NCBI RefSeq assembly: GCF_900091505.1
Contig: NZ_LT607409.1
Location: forward strand, 372,001 to 436,000
DNA from: Micromonospora chokoriensis
GTDB taxonomy: Bacteria; Actinomycetota; Actinomycetes; Mycobacteriales; Micromonosporaceae
Direction: 5' to 3'
DNA: 64,000 bases
The position numbers were made by a program, and so were the translations under genes. The notes below the pieces were generated by a model. That model was not told the DNA's origin and ran no database searches. It worked only from the letters and a program-made list of their open reading frames with translations. Below are positions 28,268 through 39,600 of this stretch, one piece after another (the stretch's first letter is position 1; each line of letters opens with the position of its first letter).

Positions 28268-29182
28268 ATGGGTGAGCAGTGGCGGGCGCAGTTCGACGCG
28301 GAGGTGAGCTTCGCCAACGGCGGCGGGCTGCGTACCGAGGGGTTTCGGCTGGACATTCCGGGTCGGGACATCGGCGATGAGGACCTGGCGGCGTTGTTCG
28401 TCCGTCACCTCGGGTTGCTGATGGTCGCCGAGGTGCGGATCAGCGCGAAGTCGATCATCGAGGAAGCACACAAGGGCGGTCGGGGCGTGGCCGTCGGTCA
28501 GCCCGCACCCGGCCGCAGGCTGGTCGAGTTGAGCCACGTGATCAGCGACGGGATGATCACCCTGCCCGGCTGGCCGGGGCCCCGGATCACCGACTGGCTG
28601 ACCTTCGCGGCGTCCCGGGAGCGCTATGCGGCCGGCACCGAGTTCCACGTGGCCCGGATCGACCTGATCGCCAACACCGGCACGTACGTGGACACTCCCG
28701 CCCACCGCTGGGCCGGCCGCGACGACCTGACCGGGGTGCCGCTGGACCGTCTCGCCGACCTGCCCGGGGTGGTGGTCCGGGTGCCGGCCGGCACCCGCGC
28801 CGTGGATCGGCTGATGCTCGCCCCGTACGAGGTGAGTGGTCGGGCGGTGCTGCTGCACACCGGGTGGGATGTGCACTTCGGCACGGAGCGGTACGGCGCG
28901 CCGGAGGCGCCGTACCTGACCGGGGACGCCGCTCAGGCGTTGGTCGACGCGGGCGCGGCACTGGTCGGCATCGACTCGATCAACATCGACGACATGAGCC
29001 CGGCGGCCGGAGGTCTGCGTCCCGCGCACAGCACTCTGCTCGCCGCGGACGTCCCGATCGTGGAACACCTGACCGGCCTGGACGCGCTGCCGCCGACCGG
29101 CTTCCGGTTCACCGCGACCCCACCGATGGTGGCCGGCATGGGCACCTTCCCGGTCCGCGCCTTCGCCGTCGTCAACCCCTGA
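28268..29182 (+). CDS. Cyclase family protein (kynurenine-formamidase-like) with N-terminal extra domain
   Basis: A 304-residue protein. Residues about 85-304 are the cyclase/formamidase fold: LVELSHVISDGMITLPGWPGP opens it, and TYVDTPAHRW carries the metal motif HxxxDTPxH-like. The GIDSINIDD stretch and FTATPPMVAGMGTFPVRAFA close it. Residues 1-75 form a separate alpha/beta unit (QFDAEVSFANGGGL, RLDIPGRDIGDEDLAALFVRHLGLL). ATG 28268 is chosen for lack of a better start; TTG 28262 is possible. The substrate is unknown; amide or lactone hydrolysis is expected from the family. Confidence 0.85.
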   Translation: MGEQWRAQFDAEVSFANGGGLRTEGFRLDIPGRDIGDEDLAALFVRHLGLLMVAEVRISAKSIIEEAHKGGRGVAVGQPAPGRRLVELSHVISDGMITLPGWPGPRITDWLTFAASRERYAAGTEFHVARIDLIANTGTYVDTPAHRWAGRDDLTGVPLDRLADLPGVVVRVPAGTRAVDRLMLAPYEVSGRAVLLHTGWDVHFGTERYGAPEAPYLTGDAAQALVDAGAALVGIDSINIDDMSPAAGGLRPAHSTLLAADVPIVEHLTGLDALPPTGFRFTATPPMVAGMGTFPVRAFAVVNP

Positions 29183-29224
29183 CGCGACACGCCCGGGGCC
29201 CGCGCGTGCCACCGCCCACCCGTG

Positions 29225-30265
29225 TCAGTAGCGCACCGAGATTCGGCGCGCGACGGCGTCCACCTGGATCTCCCCGCCGTACGGGATGATCACCTGCGGG
29301 TCGGTGTGGCCGAGGTCGACGTCGAAGACCACCACCGCGTCCGGGTGGTACGGCGCGAGCGCCCGCAGGACCGCTTCCCGCTGGGCCTCGCCCCACGCCT
29401 GCCGTTCCGGCACCGACAGCGGCTTGTCGAAGTCCCACGCCTTCGGGCGCCCGACGATGACGGCTCCGAGGGCGGCAAGCAGGCCCCGCTCCCCCATGTT
29501 CCGCACGATCCGGAACACCTCCCGGGCGCTCGGCATCTCCTGGGAGGTCTCGAAGAGCAGCACGGACCCGGCCAGTTCGTCGGCGGTCGGTACCCGGTCG
29601 ACGGCCATCAGCCAGTGCAGGATCTCCAGGTTGCCGCCCCAGGTGTGCCCCCGCACCATCCGCTGGGGGCCGTGCCAGCGCCAGCCCTCGCCGGGCAGCA
29701 TCTCCGGCTCGTACGCCAGCGTCTCCGGCTCGGTCCACGGGTTGGGCCGGTCACCCCAGGTGGGCGCGGGCGTCAGCTCGTACCAGTCGGTGGTGAACAG
29801 CGCGGCGCGCAGCGAGTCGACTGTCAGCGGGTGCGGCGCGCCCGGCCGGCCGAGGTGCACGAGCACCGACCCACCGTGGTACGCGACGACGCCCAGCCGG
29901 TACAGGTGGTTGAGCACGTTCGTGTTGTCCGAGTACCCGAAGTAGGGCTTGGGGTTGGCCCGCAGCACGTCGTCGTCGAGGTGCGGGGTGACCGTGATCA
30001 GGTCGTCGCCGCCGACCGTGGCGAGCACCGCGGTGATGCTCGGGTCGGCGAACGCGGCGGTCAGGTCGCGGGCCCGGTCGCGCGGGTCCGCACCCATGAT
30101 CCGGGTGGTCGGGTACTCCACCGGCTCCAGGCCGAGCTCCTCGCGCAGCCGGCGCAGCCCCAACTCGTACACGTGGGGGAAGAGACCCGGCAGACCGGCG
30201 GAGGGTGAGACGACCGCGACCCGGTCGCCCGGCTGCGGTTTGGGTGGATAGATCGGCGCCCCCAT
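29225..30265 (-). CDS. S66 family LD-carboxypeptidase / MccF-like peptidase
   Basis: A 346-residue cytosolic serine peptidase. The triad is visible: Ser 112 in YFGYSDNTN, Glu 239 in LLFETSQE and His 320 in DLGHTDPQV. The loop TVGGDDLITV is closer to MccF (microcin C self-immunity) than to LdcA murein recycling enzymes, which carry GGYG here. It may trim peptidoglycan tetrapeptides or cleave aminoacyl-nucleotide-type toxins. The start lies 6 nt after TAGCCT, divergent from the next gene. Confidence 0.88.
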   Translation of the reverse strand: MGAPIYPPKPQPGDRVAVVSPSAGLPGLFPHVYELGLRRLREELGLEPVEYPTTRIMGADPRDRARDLTAAFADPSITAVLATVGGDDLITVTPHLDDDVLRANPKPYFGYSDNTNVLNHLYRLGVVAYHGGSVLVHLGRPGAPHPLTVDSLRAALFTTDWYELTPAPTWGDRPNPWTEPETLAYEPEMLPGEGWRWHGPQRMVRGHTWGGNLEILHWLMAVDRVPTADELAGSVLLFETSQEMPSAREVFRIVRNMGERGLLAALGAVIVGRPKAWDFDKPLSVPERQAWGEAQREAVLRALAPYHPDAVVVFDVDLGHTDPQVIIPYGGEIQVDAVARRISVRY

Positions 30266-30271
30266 GATCGA

Positions 30272-30277
30272 AGGCTA
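30272..30277 (-). promoter_or_regulatory. -10 hexamer TAGCCT, leaderless start of S66 peptidase
   Basis: Minus-strand TAGCCT, 6 nt, ATG 30265. It faces a similar hexamer for the divergent gene 47 bp away. Confidence 0.5.
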
Positions 30278-30324
30278 ACGACCCGGCCAACCGGTTTCCG
30301 TCCTGCCGCTCGGGGAACGGACAT

Positions 30325-30330
30325 TAGGCT
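30325..30330 (+). promoter_or_regulatory. -10 hexamer TAGGCT, leaderless start at 30337
   Basis: TAGGCT, 6 nt, GTG 30337. The whole divergent promoter region is only 71 bp. Confidence 0.5.
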
Positions 30331-30336
30331 TCCAAC

Positions 30337-31371
30337 GTGGATGAAGCACCGCAAAGCCGCGACCGTGACTGGTCGCCGCGCAGCATCGGCCTGCTCATCG
30401 GCACGCTCGCGCTGGCCACCGCGTTCATCGCGGCCTACGTCGGAGCACTGCACCAGCCCACACCGCGCGACCTGCCGACCGGCGTCGTCACCAGCGACCA
30501 CCGCGCGCGGGCCACCCTCGACGCCGTCCGCGACCAGACCAGCATCCTCAAACCCATCGAGTACGACGACACGGCCGCCGCCGAGCACGGCCTGCTCAGC
30601 CGTGCCGTGTACGCGGTGCTCAGCACCGGCCCGGACAACGGCCTGCTCCTGACTGTGGCGAGCGCCTCCGGACCCTCCGCCACCAGTGCGATCAAGGAGG
30701 TCCTCAGCACCGCCGCCACCCGCTCCGGCACCCCGTTGCAGATCGTCGACCGGGTGCCGGTCACCCCGGACGACCCGCGCGGCGTGGTGCCGTTCTACCT
30801 CAACGTCGGGTACGTGCTCGGCGGTTACCTCGCCTCGACAGTGCTGGGGATCTCCGCCGGCACGACCCCACGGTCGGCGCGGCGGGCTGGACTCCGCACC
30901 GCCGCGCTGGCGGTCTACAGCGTGCTGCTGGGCATCGCGGGTGCCGTCGTGGTCGGGCCGGTCCTGGACATCTGGCAGCACGACGTGCCGACGATCGCCG
31001 CGATCGGCACACTGGCCGTCTTCGCCGCCGCGATGTTCGCCAGCGCCATCCAGGGGTGGCTCGGTGTCGCGGGCACCGCACTCGTCATCCTGCTGCTGGT
31101 GGTACTCGGCAACCCCGGCTCCGGCGGCATCTACGCACCGGAGTTCCTGCCCGGGGTGCTGCGCGGCATGCACCGGTGGAACATCCCCGGGCTCGCCAAC
31201 GACCTCACCAAGGCGGCGGTCTACTTCGACTGGCGATCCGCCGGCTGGCCGGCGATCGCCCTCGCGCTCTGGGCGGTGGCCGGCATCGTCGGGTTGGTCA
31301 GCGCGAGCCTCGTCCGCGGTCGCCGGAGCATCGCGGCCACCCCCGGACGGCACGCCCCGACCCCTCGGTGA
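30337..31371 (+). CDS. Polytopic membrane protein, ABC-2/YhgE-like
   Basis: A 344-residue protein: a first membrane segment at residues 18-38, an extracytoplasmic region of about 140 residues, then five closely spaced membrane segments to residue 325. This topology (one helix, a long loop, a helix cluster) resembles DUF3533, YhgE or ABC-2-type membrane proteins. No ATPase gene is adjacent. GTG 30337 is supported by a leaderless-type -10. The DNA encoding the last residues is imperfectly duplicated after the stop. Confidence 0.7.
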   Translation: MDEAPQSRDRDWSPRSIGLLIGTLALATAFIAAYVGALHQPTPRDLPTGVVTSDHRARATLDAVRDQTSILKPIEYDDTAAAEHGLLSRAVYAVLSTGPDNGLLLTVASASGPSATSAIKEVLSTAATRSGTPLQIVDRVPVTPDDPRGVVPFYLNVGYVLGGYLASTVLGISAGTTPRSARRAGLRTAALAVYSVLLGIAGAVVVGPVLDIWQHDVPTIAAIGTLAVFAAAMFASAIQGWLGVAGTALVILLLVVLGNPGSGGIYAPEFLPGVLRGMHRWNIPGLANDLTKAAVYFDWRSAGWPAIALALWAVAGIVGLVSASLVRGRRSIAATPGRHAPTPR

Positions 31372-31424
31372 CCGACCGAACCGCCGCTGCCACCCCGGAA
31401 CGGCACGCCCCCACCCCACCGTGA
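31333..31424. repeat. Imperfect 39-bp tandem duplication across a stop codon
   Basis: 31333-31371 and 31386-31424 both read from GCxGCCACCCC through ACGGCACGCCCC to CGGTGA or CCGTGA. The TGA of the first is the stop of the membrane protein. The period is 53 bp. The remaining gap to 31569 shows no gene. Confidence 0.75.
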
Positions 31425-31569
31425 GCGGCCACGGTGGCTGAGATCACGCCGCAAACGCCGACCCGGAGCCAGTGGATCACCCGGGGGCCCTCCGCACATC
31501 CCGTGCGCGCGGATACCATCCAGTAAGTCGGACAGCGCTGTCCTTCGTCACCACGTAAGGGAGCGCATC

Positions 31570-34356
<2,787 letters not shown>

Positions 34357-34363
34357 TCAGCTG

Positions 34364-34399
34364 AACCGGCCGAGCCGGCCGAGCCGGCCGAGCCGGCCG
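34364..34399. repeat. 9-bp tandem repeat CCGAGCCGG after ppc
   Basis: Three full CCGAGCCGG units plus partial units at both ends begin 8 bp after the ppc stop and run directly into the palindrome at 34398. Confidence 0.85.
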
Positions 34400-34468
34400 A
34401 TCATGGAGTTGTGGTGCCCCGCATAAGCCGCCTACAGGGGCGCATCGGTCACCACAACTCCATGATCG
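34398..34468. repeat. 71-bp GATC palindrome with 19-bp perfect arms
   Basis: CGATCATGGAGTTGTGGTG (34398-34416) is exactly complementary to 34450-34468. The loop has an inner CCCC/GGGG stem. On the complementary strand the loop contains ACCGATGCGCC, also found near the centre of the element at 28045. It lies between convergent genes, so it could terminate both. Confidence 0.85.
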
Positions 34469-34483
34469 ACGGGGTGGGCGGGG

Positions 34484-35275
34484 TCAGAAGTCGCCGCCAC
34501 CGAAGTCACCACCGAAGTCGCCGCCGCCGAAGTCGCCGCCGGCGTAGTCGCCGCCGCCGAAGTCACCGCCCTGGTCGCCGCCGCCGAAGTCGCTGCCCTG
34601 GTCACCGCCCTGGTCGAAGCCGTCGCCGAAGCCCTCCTGGTAGCCGGCGTCGTAGCCGTAGCCGGGGTCGGCGAAGGCCGGCGAGAACAGCGCGTCGGCG
34701 ATCAGGATGCCGCCGAGCACGCCCGCGCCGGCGCCGAGCGCCGTCTTCCACCACGGCGTCGAATACCACCCGGCCGGCACCGGCCGGCCCTGATAGCGCC
34801 CACCGGGGTAGTAGTACGGCGTTTCCCGGCCGGGTTGCGGGCCGGCCCGGAAGGTCTGCCCCTGCACGTCGACCTCGCGTTCCTTGGTCAGCTGGCCCAC
34901 CCCGCGGGCGGCGGCCAGCGCTGGCACCTCGGGGCCCGGGTCGATGCCCAACGCGGTACGCGCCGCCCGGATGTAGGCCAGCCCTTCCAGCGCGGTCTCC
35001 CGAGCCAGCTCGAACTGGTGCGGCGTACGCGCCTGCTCCAACTGCGAGCCGGCCGCGTTGTACCGCTCACCGGCGTCGGCCAGCGCCTGGCGTACCGCCG
35101 GGTCGTCACCGTGCAGGTTGATCAACTGACCGCCGAGGCGCTCGTACCACCGTTGCGCGTCGGCGCGGGCGTCTCCGAGCGCGGTGCGTCGACGGGCGTT
35201 GGCCCTCGTGCTGGCCAGCACGCCGGCACCTACCACGCCGATGACGATGACCGCGAGGCACAGGACAGCTTCCAT
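34484..35275 (-). CDS. DUF1542-like membrane-anchored protein with Gly/Asp/Phe-rich tail
   Basis: A 263-residue protein. An N-terminal membrane segment (residues 3-20) is followed by a helical region with ALGDARADAQRWYERLGGQL, then PYYYPGGRYQGRPVPAGWYS and a second hydrophobic stretch. The tail is low-complexity, with GGGDFGG repeated about eight times. It resembles actinobacterial DUF1542 proteins of unknown role. ATG 35275 is the only start giving the N-terminal anchor. The tail codons are a source of repeat variation. Confidence 0.7.
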   Translation of the reverse strand: MEAVLCLAVIVIGVVGAGVLASTRANARRRTALGDARADAQRWYERLGGQLINLHGDDPAVRQALADAGERYNAAGSQLEQARTPHQFELARETALEGLAYIRAARTALGIDPGPEVPALAAARGVGQLTKEREVDVQGQTFRAGPQPGRETPYYYPGGRYQGRPVPAGWYSTPWWKTALGAGAGVLGGILIADALFSPAFADPGYGYDAGYQEGFGDGFDQGGDQGSDFGGGDQGGDFGGGDYAGGDFGGGDFGGDFGGGDF

Positions 35276-35329
35276 GCACTCGAACGTACCCCCGGGTGTC
35301 ACGTCGTATCCGTCTGGCAAGCTCCGGTG

Positions 35330-36505
35330 ATGGACGTCTCCACCCTGCTCCTGGTGATGGTGTGCCTCGGTGCCGGCGGGGCGGTCGGCTGGCTCGCGGC
35401 GCGTTCCCGGTCGGCGGCCGACATCGCCCGCCTCGACGCCACCCTGGCCGCCACCCGCGAGGGCGAGGGCCGGCTGGAGCAGTCCATGCGGGCGCTCAGC
35501 TACGAGGCCACCGCGCAGTCCCAGGAGGCGGTGGCCCGGGCTGTCGCCCCACTGCACGACACCCTGCGCCGCTACGAGCAGCGGGTGGCGGAGCTGGAGC
35601 ACGAGCGGGTCGACGCGTACGCCGAGCTGCGCGAGCAGGTCCGCTCGATGAGCACCGTCTCCGGTGAGTTGCGCACCGAGACCAAGCAGTTGGTGGCGGC
35701 GCTGCGGGCACCGCAGGTGCGGGGCCGCTGGGGTGAGCACCAGCTGCGCCGGATCGTCGAGGCGGCCGGGATGTTGGAGCACTGCGACTTCGCCGAGCAG
35801 GTCACCGCCGCCACCGACCAGCAGGTCGTCCGACCGGACCTGGTGGTCCGGCTGCACGGCGGCCGATCCGTCGTGGTGGACGCCAAGGCGCCGTTCGACG
35901 CGTACCTGACGGCCATGGAGTCGCGCGACGAGCGCGGCCGGGACACCCACCTCGACGCGCACGCCCGGCACCTGCGCGGGCACGTCGACGCCCTGGCCGC
36001 GAAGTCGTACTGGTCGGCGTTCGACAGCGCACCCGAGTTCGTGGTGCTGTTCGTCCCCGCCGACCCGTTCCTCGACGTCGCGCTCCAGCGTGACCCGACG
36101 CTGTTGGAGCACGCCTTCACCCGCAACGTGGTGCTGGCGACGCCGGCCACGCTCGTCGCCCTGCTCCGCACCGTGGCCTACTCGTGGCGGCAGGAGGCGC
36201 TGGCCCGCAACGCCGTCGCGGTGCACACTCTCGCCCGTGAGCTGTACGGGCGACTCTCCACCCTGGGCGACCACGTGGGCAAGCTCGGCTCGTCGCTGGC
36301 CGGTGCCGTGACCGCGTACAACCGGGCGGTGGGTTCGTTGGAGGCGCGGGTGCTGGTCAGCGCCCGCAAGCTCGCCGAGTTGGGCGTCTCGGACGATGAG
36401 TTGGCGACGCCCGCGCAGGTCGAGTTGACGCCCCGGCAGCCGCAGGCGCCCGAGCTGGTCGACCCGGCCGACGACGAAATCCCGACACGCCGACCATCTA
36501 TGTGA
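35330..36505 (+). CDS. rmuC: RmuC family DNA recombination protein
   Basis: A 391-residue protein with an N-terminal membrane anchor (residues 4-22), a coiled-coil region, then the RmuC nuclease-like core. The core runs from GRWGEHQLRRIVEAAGML to VVVDAKAPFDAYL, where DAK is the PD-(D/E)xK-type site. RmuC limits inversions at inverted repeats in E. coli. ATG 35330 lies 6 nt after CAAGCT. Its stop lies within a GTGACAGTG box of the next promoter. Confidence 0.92.
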   Translation: MDVSTLLLVMVCLGAGGAVGWLAARSRSAADIARLDATLAATREGEGRLEQSMRALSYEATAQSQEAVARAVAPLHDTLRRYEQRVAELEHERVDAYAELREQVRSMSTVSGELRTETKQLVAALRAPQVRGRWGEHQLRRIVEAAGMLEHCDFAEQVTAATDQQVVRPDLVVRLHGGRSVVVDAKAPFDAYLTAMESRDERGRDTHLDAHARHLRGHVDALAAKSYWSAFDSAPEFVVLFVPADPFLDVALQRDPTLLEHAFTRNVVLATPATLVALLRTVAYSWRQEALARNAVAVHTLARELYGRLSTLGDHVGKLGSSLAGAVTAYNRAVGSLEARVLVSARKLAELGVSDDELATPAQVELTPRQPQAPELVDPADDEIPTRRPSM

Positions 36506-36564
36506 CAGTGCGTATGCATGCATGTCACGAAGTGGTCACAAGGGACTGACCAGTAGTGACAGTG
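36502..36564 (+). promoter_or_regulatory. GTGACAGTG boxes upstream of the subtilase gene
   Basis: GTGACAGTG occurs at 36502-36510 and 36556-36564. The first is also the left half of a palindrome GTGACA-N15-TGTCAC (36502-36528). This is an unusually AT-rich stretch for the window. The arrangement looks like an operator region, and the regulator is unknown. Confidence 0.4.
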
Positions 36565-36642
36565 CTCATTGATACACCGAAAGATTTTGCTCACCCACGC
36601 GCCCATGTTCCTGAGGGCCCTGTTCTCTGGAGGAAAGAGAAC

Positions 36643-39600
36643 GTGAGCAAACCCCGAGATCTGCGTCGGCGTACCTCTGCCGCGCTCTTCGCGTCGGTCC
36701 TGGCGGCTGGCGCCGTGACCGTCGTGGGTGGTGCCGCCACCGCGGCCGCCGCCCCCGTCACCACACCGGACGCTTCCCCGGCCACCGCCGCCGAGACGCT
36801 GGGCGCTCACGACGCCAAACTGCTCAGCGAGGCCAGAGCCAAGAAGGCCCCCACCGTCACCCTGATCGTCTCCACCGAGAAGGGCGAGGCGGGGGACGTC
36901 GCCGACAGCCTCACCAAGCTCGGCGGCACCGTCAGCCAGCGGCAGGACAAGGTCGGCTTCGTGCTGGCCAAGGTCCCGACCGACAAGGCCCTCACGGCGG
37001 CGCGGCTGCCCGGTGTGTCGGCCGTCGACCTGGACGAGGTCATCCAGCTGCCCGACCCGGCAGCGGAGAAGACCTCCGTCGGAGCCGCCGCCGCGCGGCA
37101 GGCCACCGTCGCGGCGCCGGGTGAGGCCACCCGGGCGGACAACCCGTACATGCCGACCAACGAGACGGGCGCTGTCAGGTTCACCGACGTCCACCCGGAG
37201 TGGGACGGCCGGGGCGTGACGATCGGCATCATGGACTCCGGTGTGGACCTGGCCCATCCGGCGTTGCAGCAGACCACCACCGGCGAGCGCAAGATCGTCG
37301 ACTGGGTGACCGCTACCGACCCGCTGGAGGACCCGACGTGGCGGCGGATGCAGGCCGAGGTCGCCGGCCCGTCGTTCACCATCGCGGGCGGCACCTGGAC
37401 GGCACCTGCCGGCACGTACCGGTTCAACCTGTTCAGCGAGTCGGTCACCGCCGCCAGCGACGCCCGGGGTGACGTCAACCGCGACGGCGACACCACCGAC
37501 ACCTGGGGTGTGCTCTACGACCCGGCCACCAACAACATCTGGGTCGACGCCAACCAGAACCGCAACTTCACCGACGACCCGATGATGCGGCCGTACAAGG
37601 AGAAGTACGACGTCGGCTACTTCGGCACCGACAACCCGGCTACGGCGGTCGCCGAGCGGCAGCCCTTCGTCGTCGAGTTCCGCAAGAACGTGAACACCGC
37701 GCCGATCGGCCTTCCGGGCCTGTGGGACTACGTCAACATCGGCATCGTCGAGAGCACCCACGGCACCCACGTCGCCGGCATCACCGCCGCCAACGACATG
37801 CTCGGCAACGACGTCTTCGACGGCGCGGCACCGGGTGCCAAGCTGGTCTCCGCCCGCGCCTGCTCGTGGGGCGGCGGCTGCACCGCGGCGGCCCTCACCA
37901 CCGGCATGGTCGACCTGGTGGCCAACCGTGGGGTCGACATCGTCAACATGTCGATCGGCGGCCTCCCGGGCCTGAACGACGGCAACAACGCCCGGGCGAA
38001 CCTCTACAACGAACTGATCGAGACGTACGGCGTGCAGCTGGTGATCTCGGCCGGCAACTCCGGTCCGGGTCTCAACACCGTCGGTGACCCGTCCGTCGCC
38101 AGCAACGTGATCAGCGTCGCCGCCAGCATCAGCAAGGACACCTGGCTGGCCAACTACGGCTCGGTGGTGCGGAAGAAGAACGCGCTGTTCAACTTCTCCT
38201 CCCGTGGCCCGCGCGAGGACGGCGGCTTCAAGCCGAACATCGCCGCTCCCGGCTCGGCCATCTCCACCGCGCCGACCTGGCAGCTCGGGGCCCCGGTTGC
38301 CGAGGCCGGCTACGCGCTGCCCCCGGGCTACGCGATGCTGAACGGCACCTCGATGGCGTCCCCGCAGACCGCCGGCGCCGGCGCGCTGCTGTTGTCGGCC
38401 GCCAAGGCCACCGACCGGGGCGTCAGCCCGGCCGCGCTGCGGCGTGCCCTGTTCACCTCGGCCAAGCCGATCGCCGACGTGCCGACGTACGCGCAGGGCT
38501 ACGGCATGGTCAACGTGCCGGGCGCCTGGCAGCTCCTGCGCCAGGGCGTCGAGACCCGGTCGTACGTCTCCGACGCGGCGGTCTGCAGCCCGCTGGCCGA
38601 CCAGCTGACCATCTGGAACGGCGTGAAGTTCGTGCCGAACCCGGGTCGGGGCACCGGCGTCTACAACCGTTGTGCCGCCTCCGACGGCGGCCACAAGGTC
38701 GGGCAGGGCAAGACCTACCCGGTCACGATCACCCGTACCAGCGGCCCGGCCGGCACCATCCGGCACGACATCACGTTGCAGGGCGACGACGGCACGTTCA
38801 AGGCGCCGAAGACTGTCGCGCTGCCGCTCAACAGGGCCGTCACCGTCAACGTGACCGCCAAGCCGACCGCCGAGGGCGCCCACGGCGCGATCATGCGGAT
38901 CGACGACCCGGCCACGAACGTGGTCGACTTCGAGGTCTCCACAGTGGTGGTGGCCTCGAACGACGTGAAGAAGCCGACCTTCGCGTACACCAACGAGGGA
39001 TCCGTCGACCGCAACGGCTACACGTCGTACTTCGTGACGGTGCCGGAGGGCGCCAAGGCGCTCCAGGTGAACCTGTCCGGGATCGCCACCGGTTCCCAGA
39101 CCCGGTTCATCGCCATCAACCCGCTGGGCGTGCCGGTGGAGGCCACCACCAGCACCGTCTGCTACACCAACTTCTCCGACGTCAACGTCTGCAAGCCGCA
39201 GGAGCGGGACTACCAGAACCCGCTGCCCGGGGTCTGGGAGATCGAGGTGGAGTCGCGGCGGACCTCGCCGGCGCTGAACAACCCGTTCAAGCTCCAGGTA
39301 CGGGTGCAGGGCCTGTCGGTCGAGCCGGCGCTGGTCGAGCTGCCCAGCGTCGAGGCCGGTGAGCCGACCACCGTGAGCTGGGGCGTGACGAACGTCTTCG
39401 GCCCGGTCTCGGTCAGCGGCCGGAGCGGCGCGCTGACCGGTGTGCGCACCGAGCGTCCGACCATCACCGAGGGCGGCCCCAACCAGGAGTGGACCGTCGA
39501 GATCCCGGCGGGCACGTCGACGTTCACCGCCCGGATCGGCAACCCCGCCAACGCGGGCGCCGACCTGGACCTGTTCGTCTACCGGGGGGACGCCGAGGTC

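Noticed and set aside
34484..36523. 679-residue minus-strand fusion of the DUF1542-like protein with sequence antisense to rmuC
   Set aside because: The real start is ATG 35275, which gives a proper membrane anchor. The rest is antisense.
36556..36642. Earlier start for the subtilase at 36556
   Set aside because: It would put 29 hydrophilic residues before the signal peptide. GTG 36643 has a clear ribosome site.
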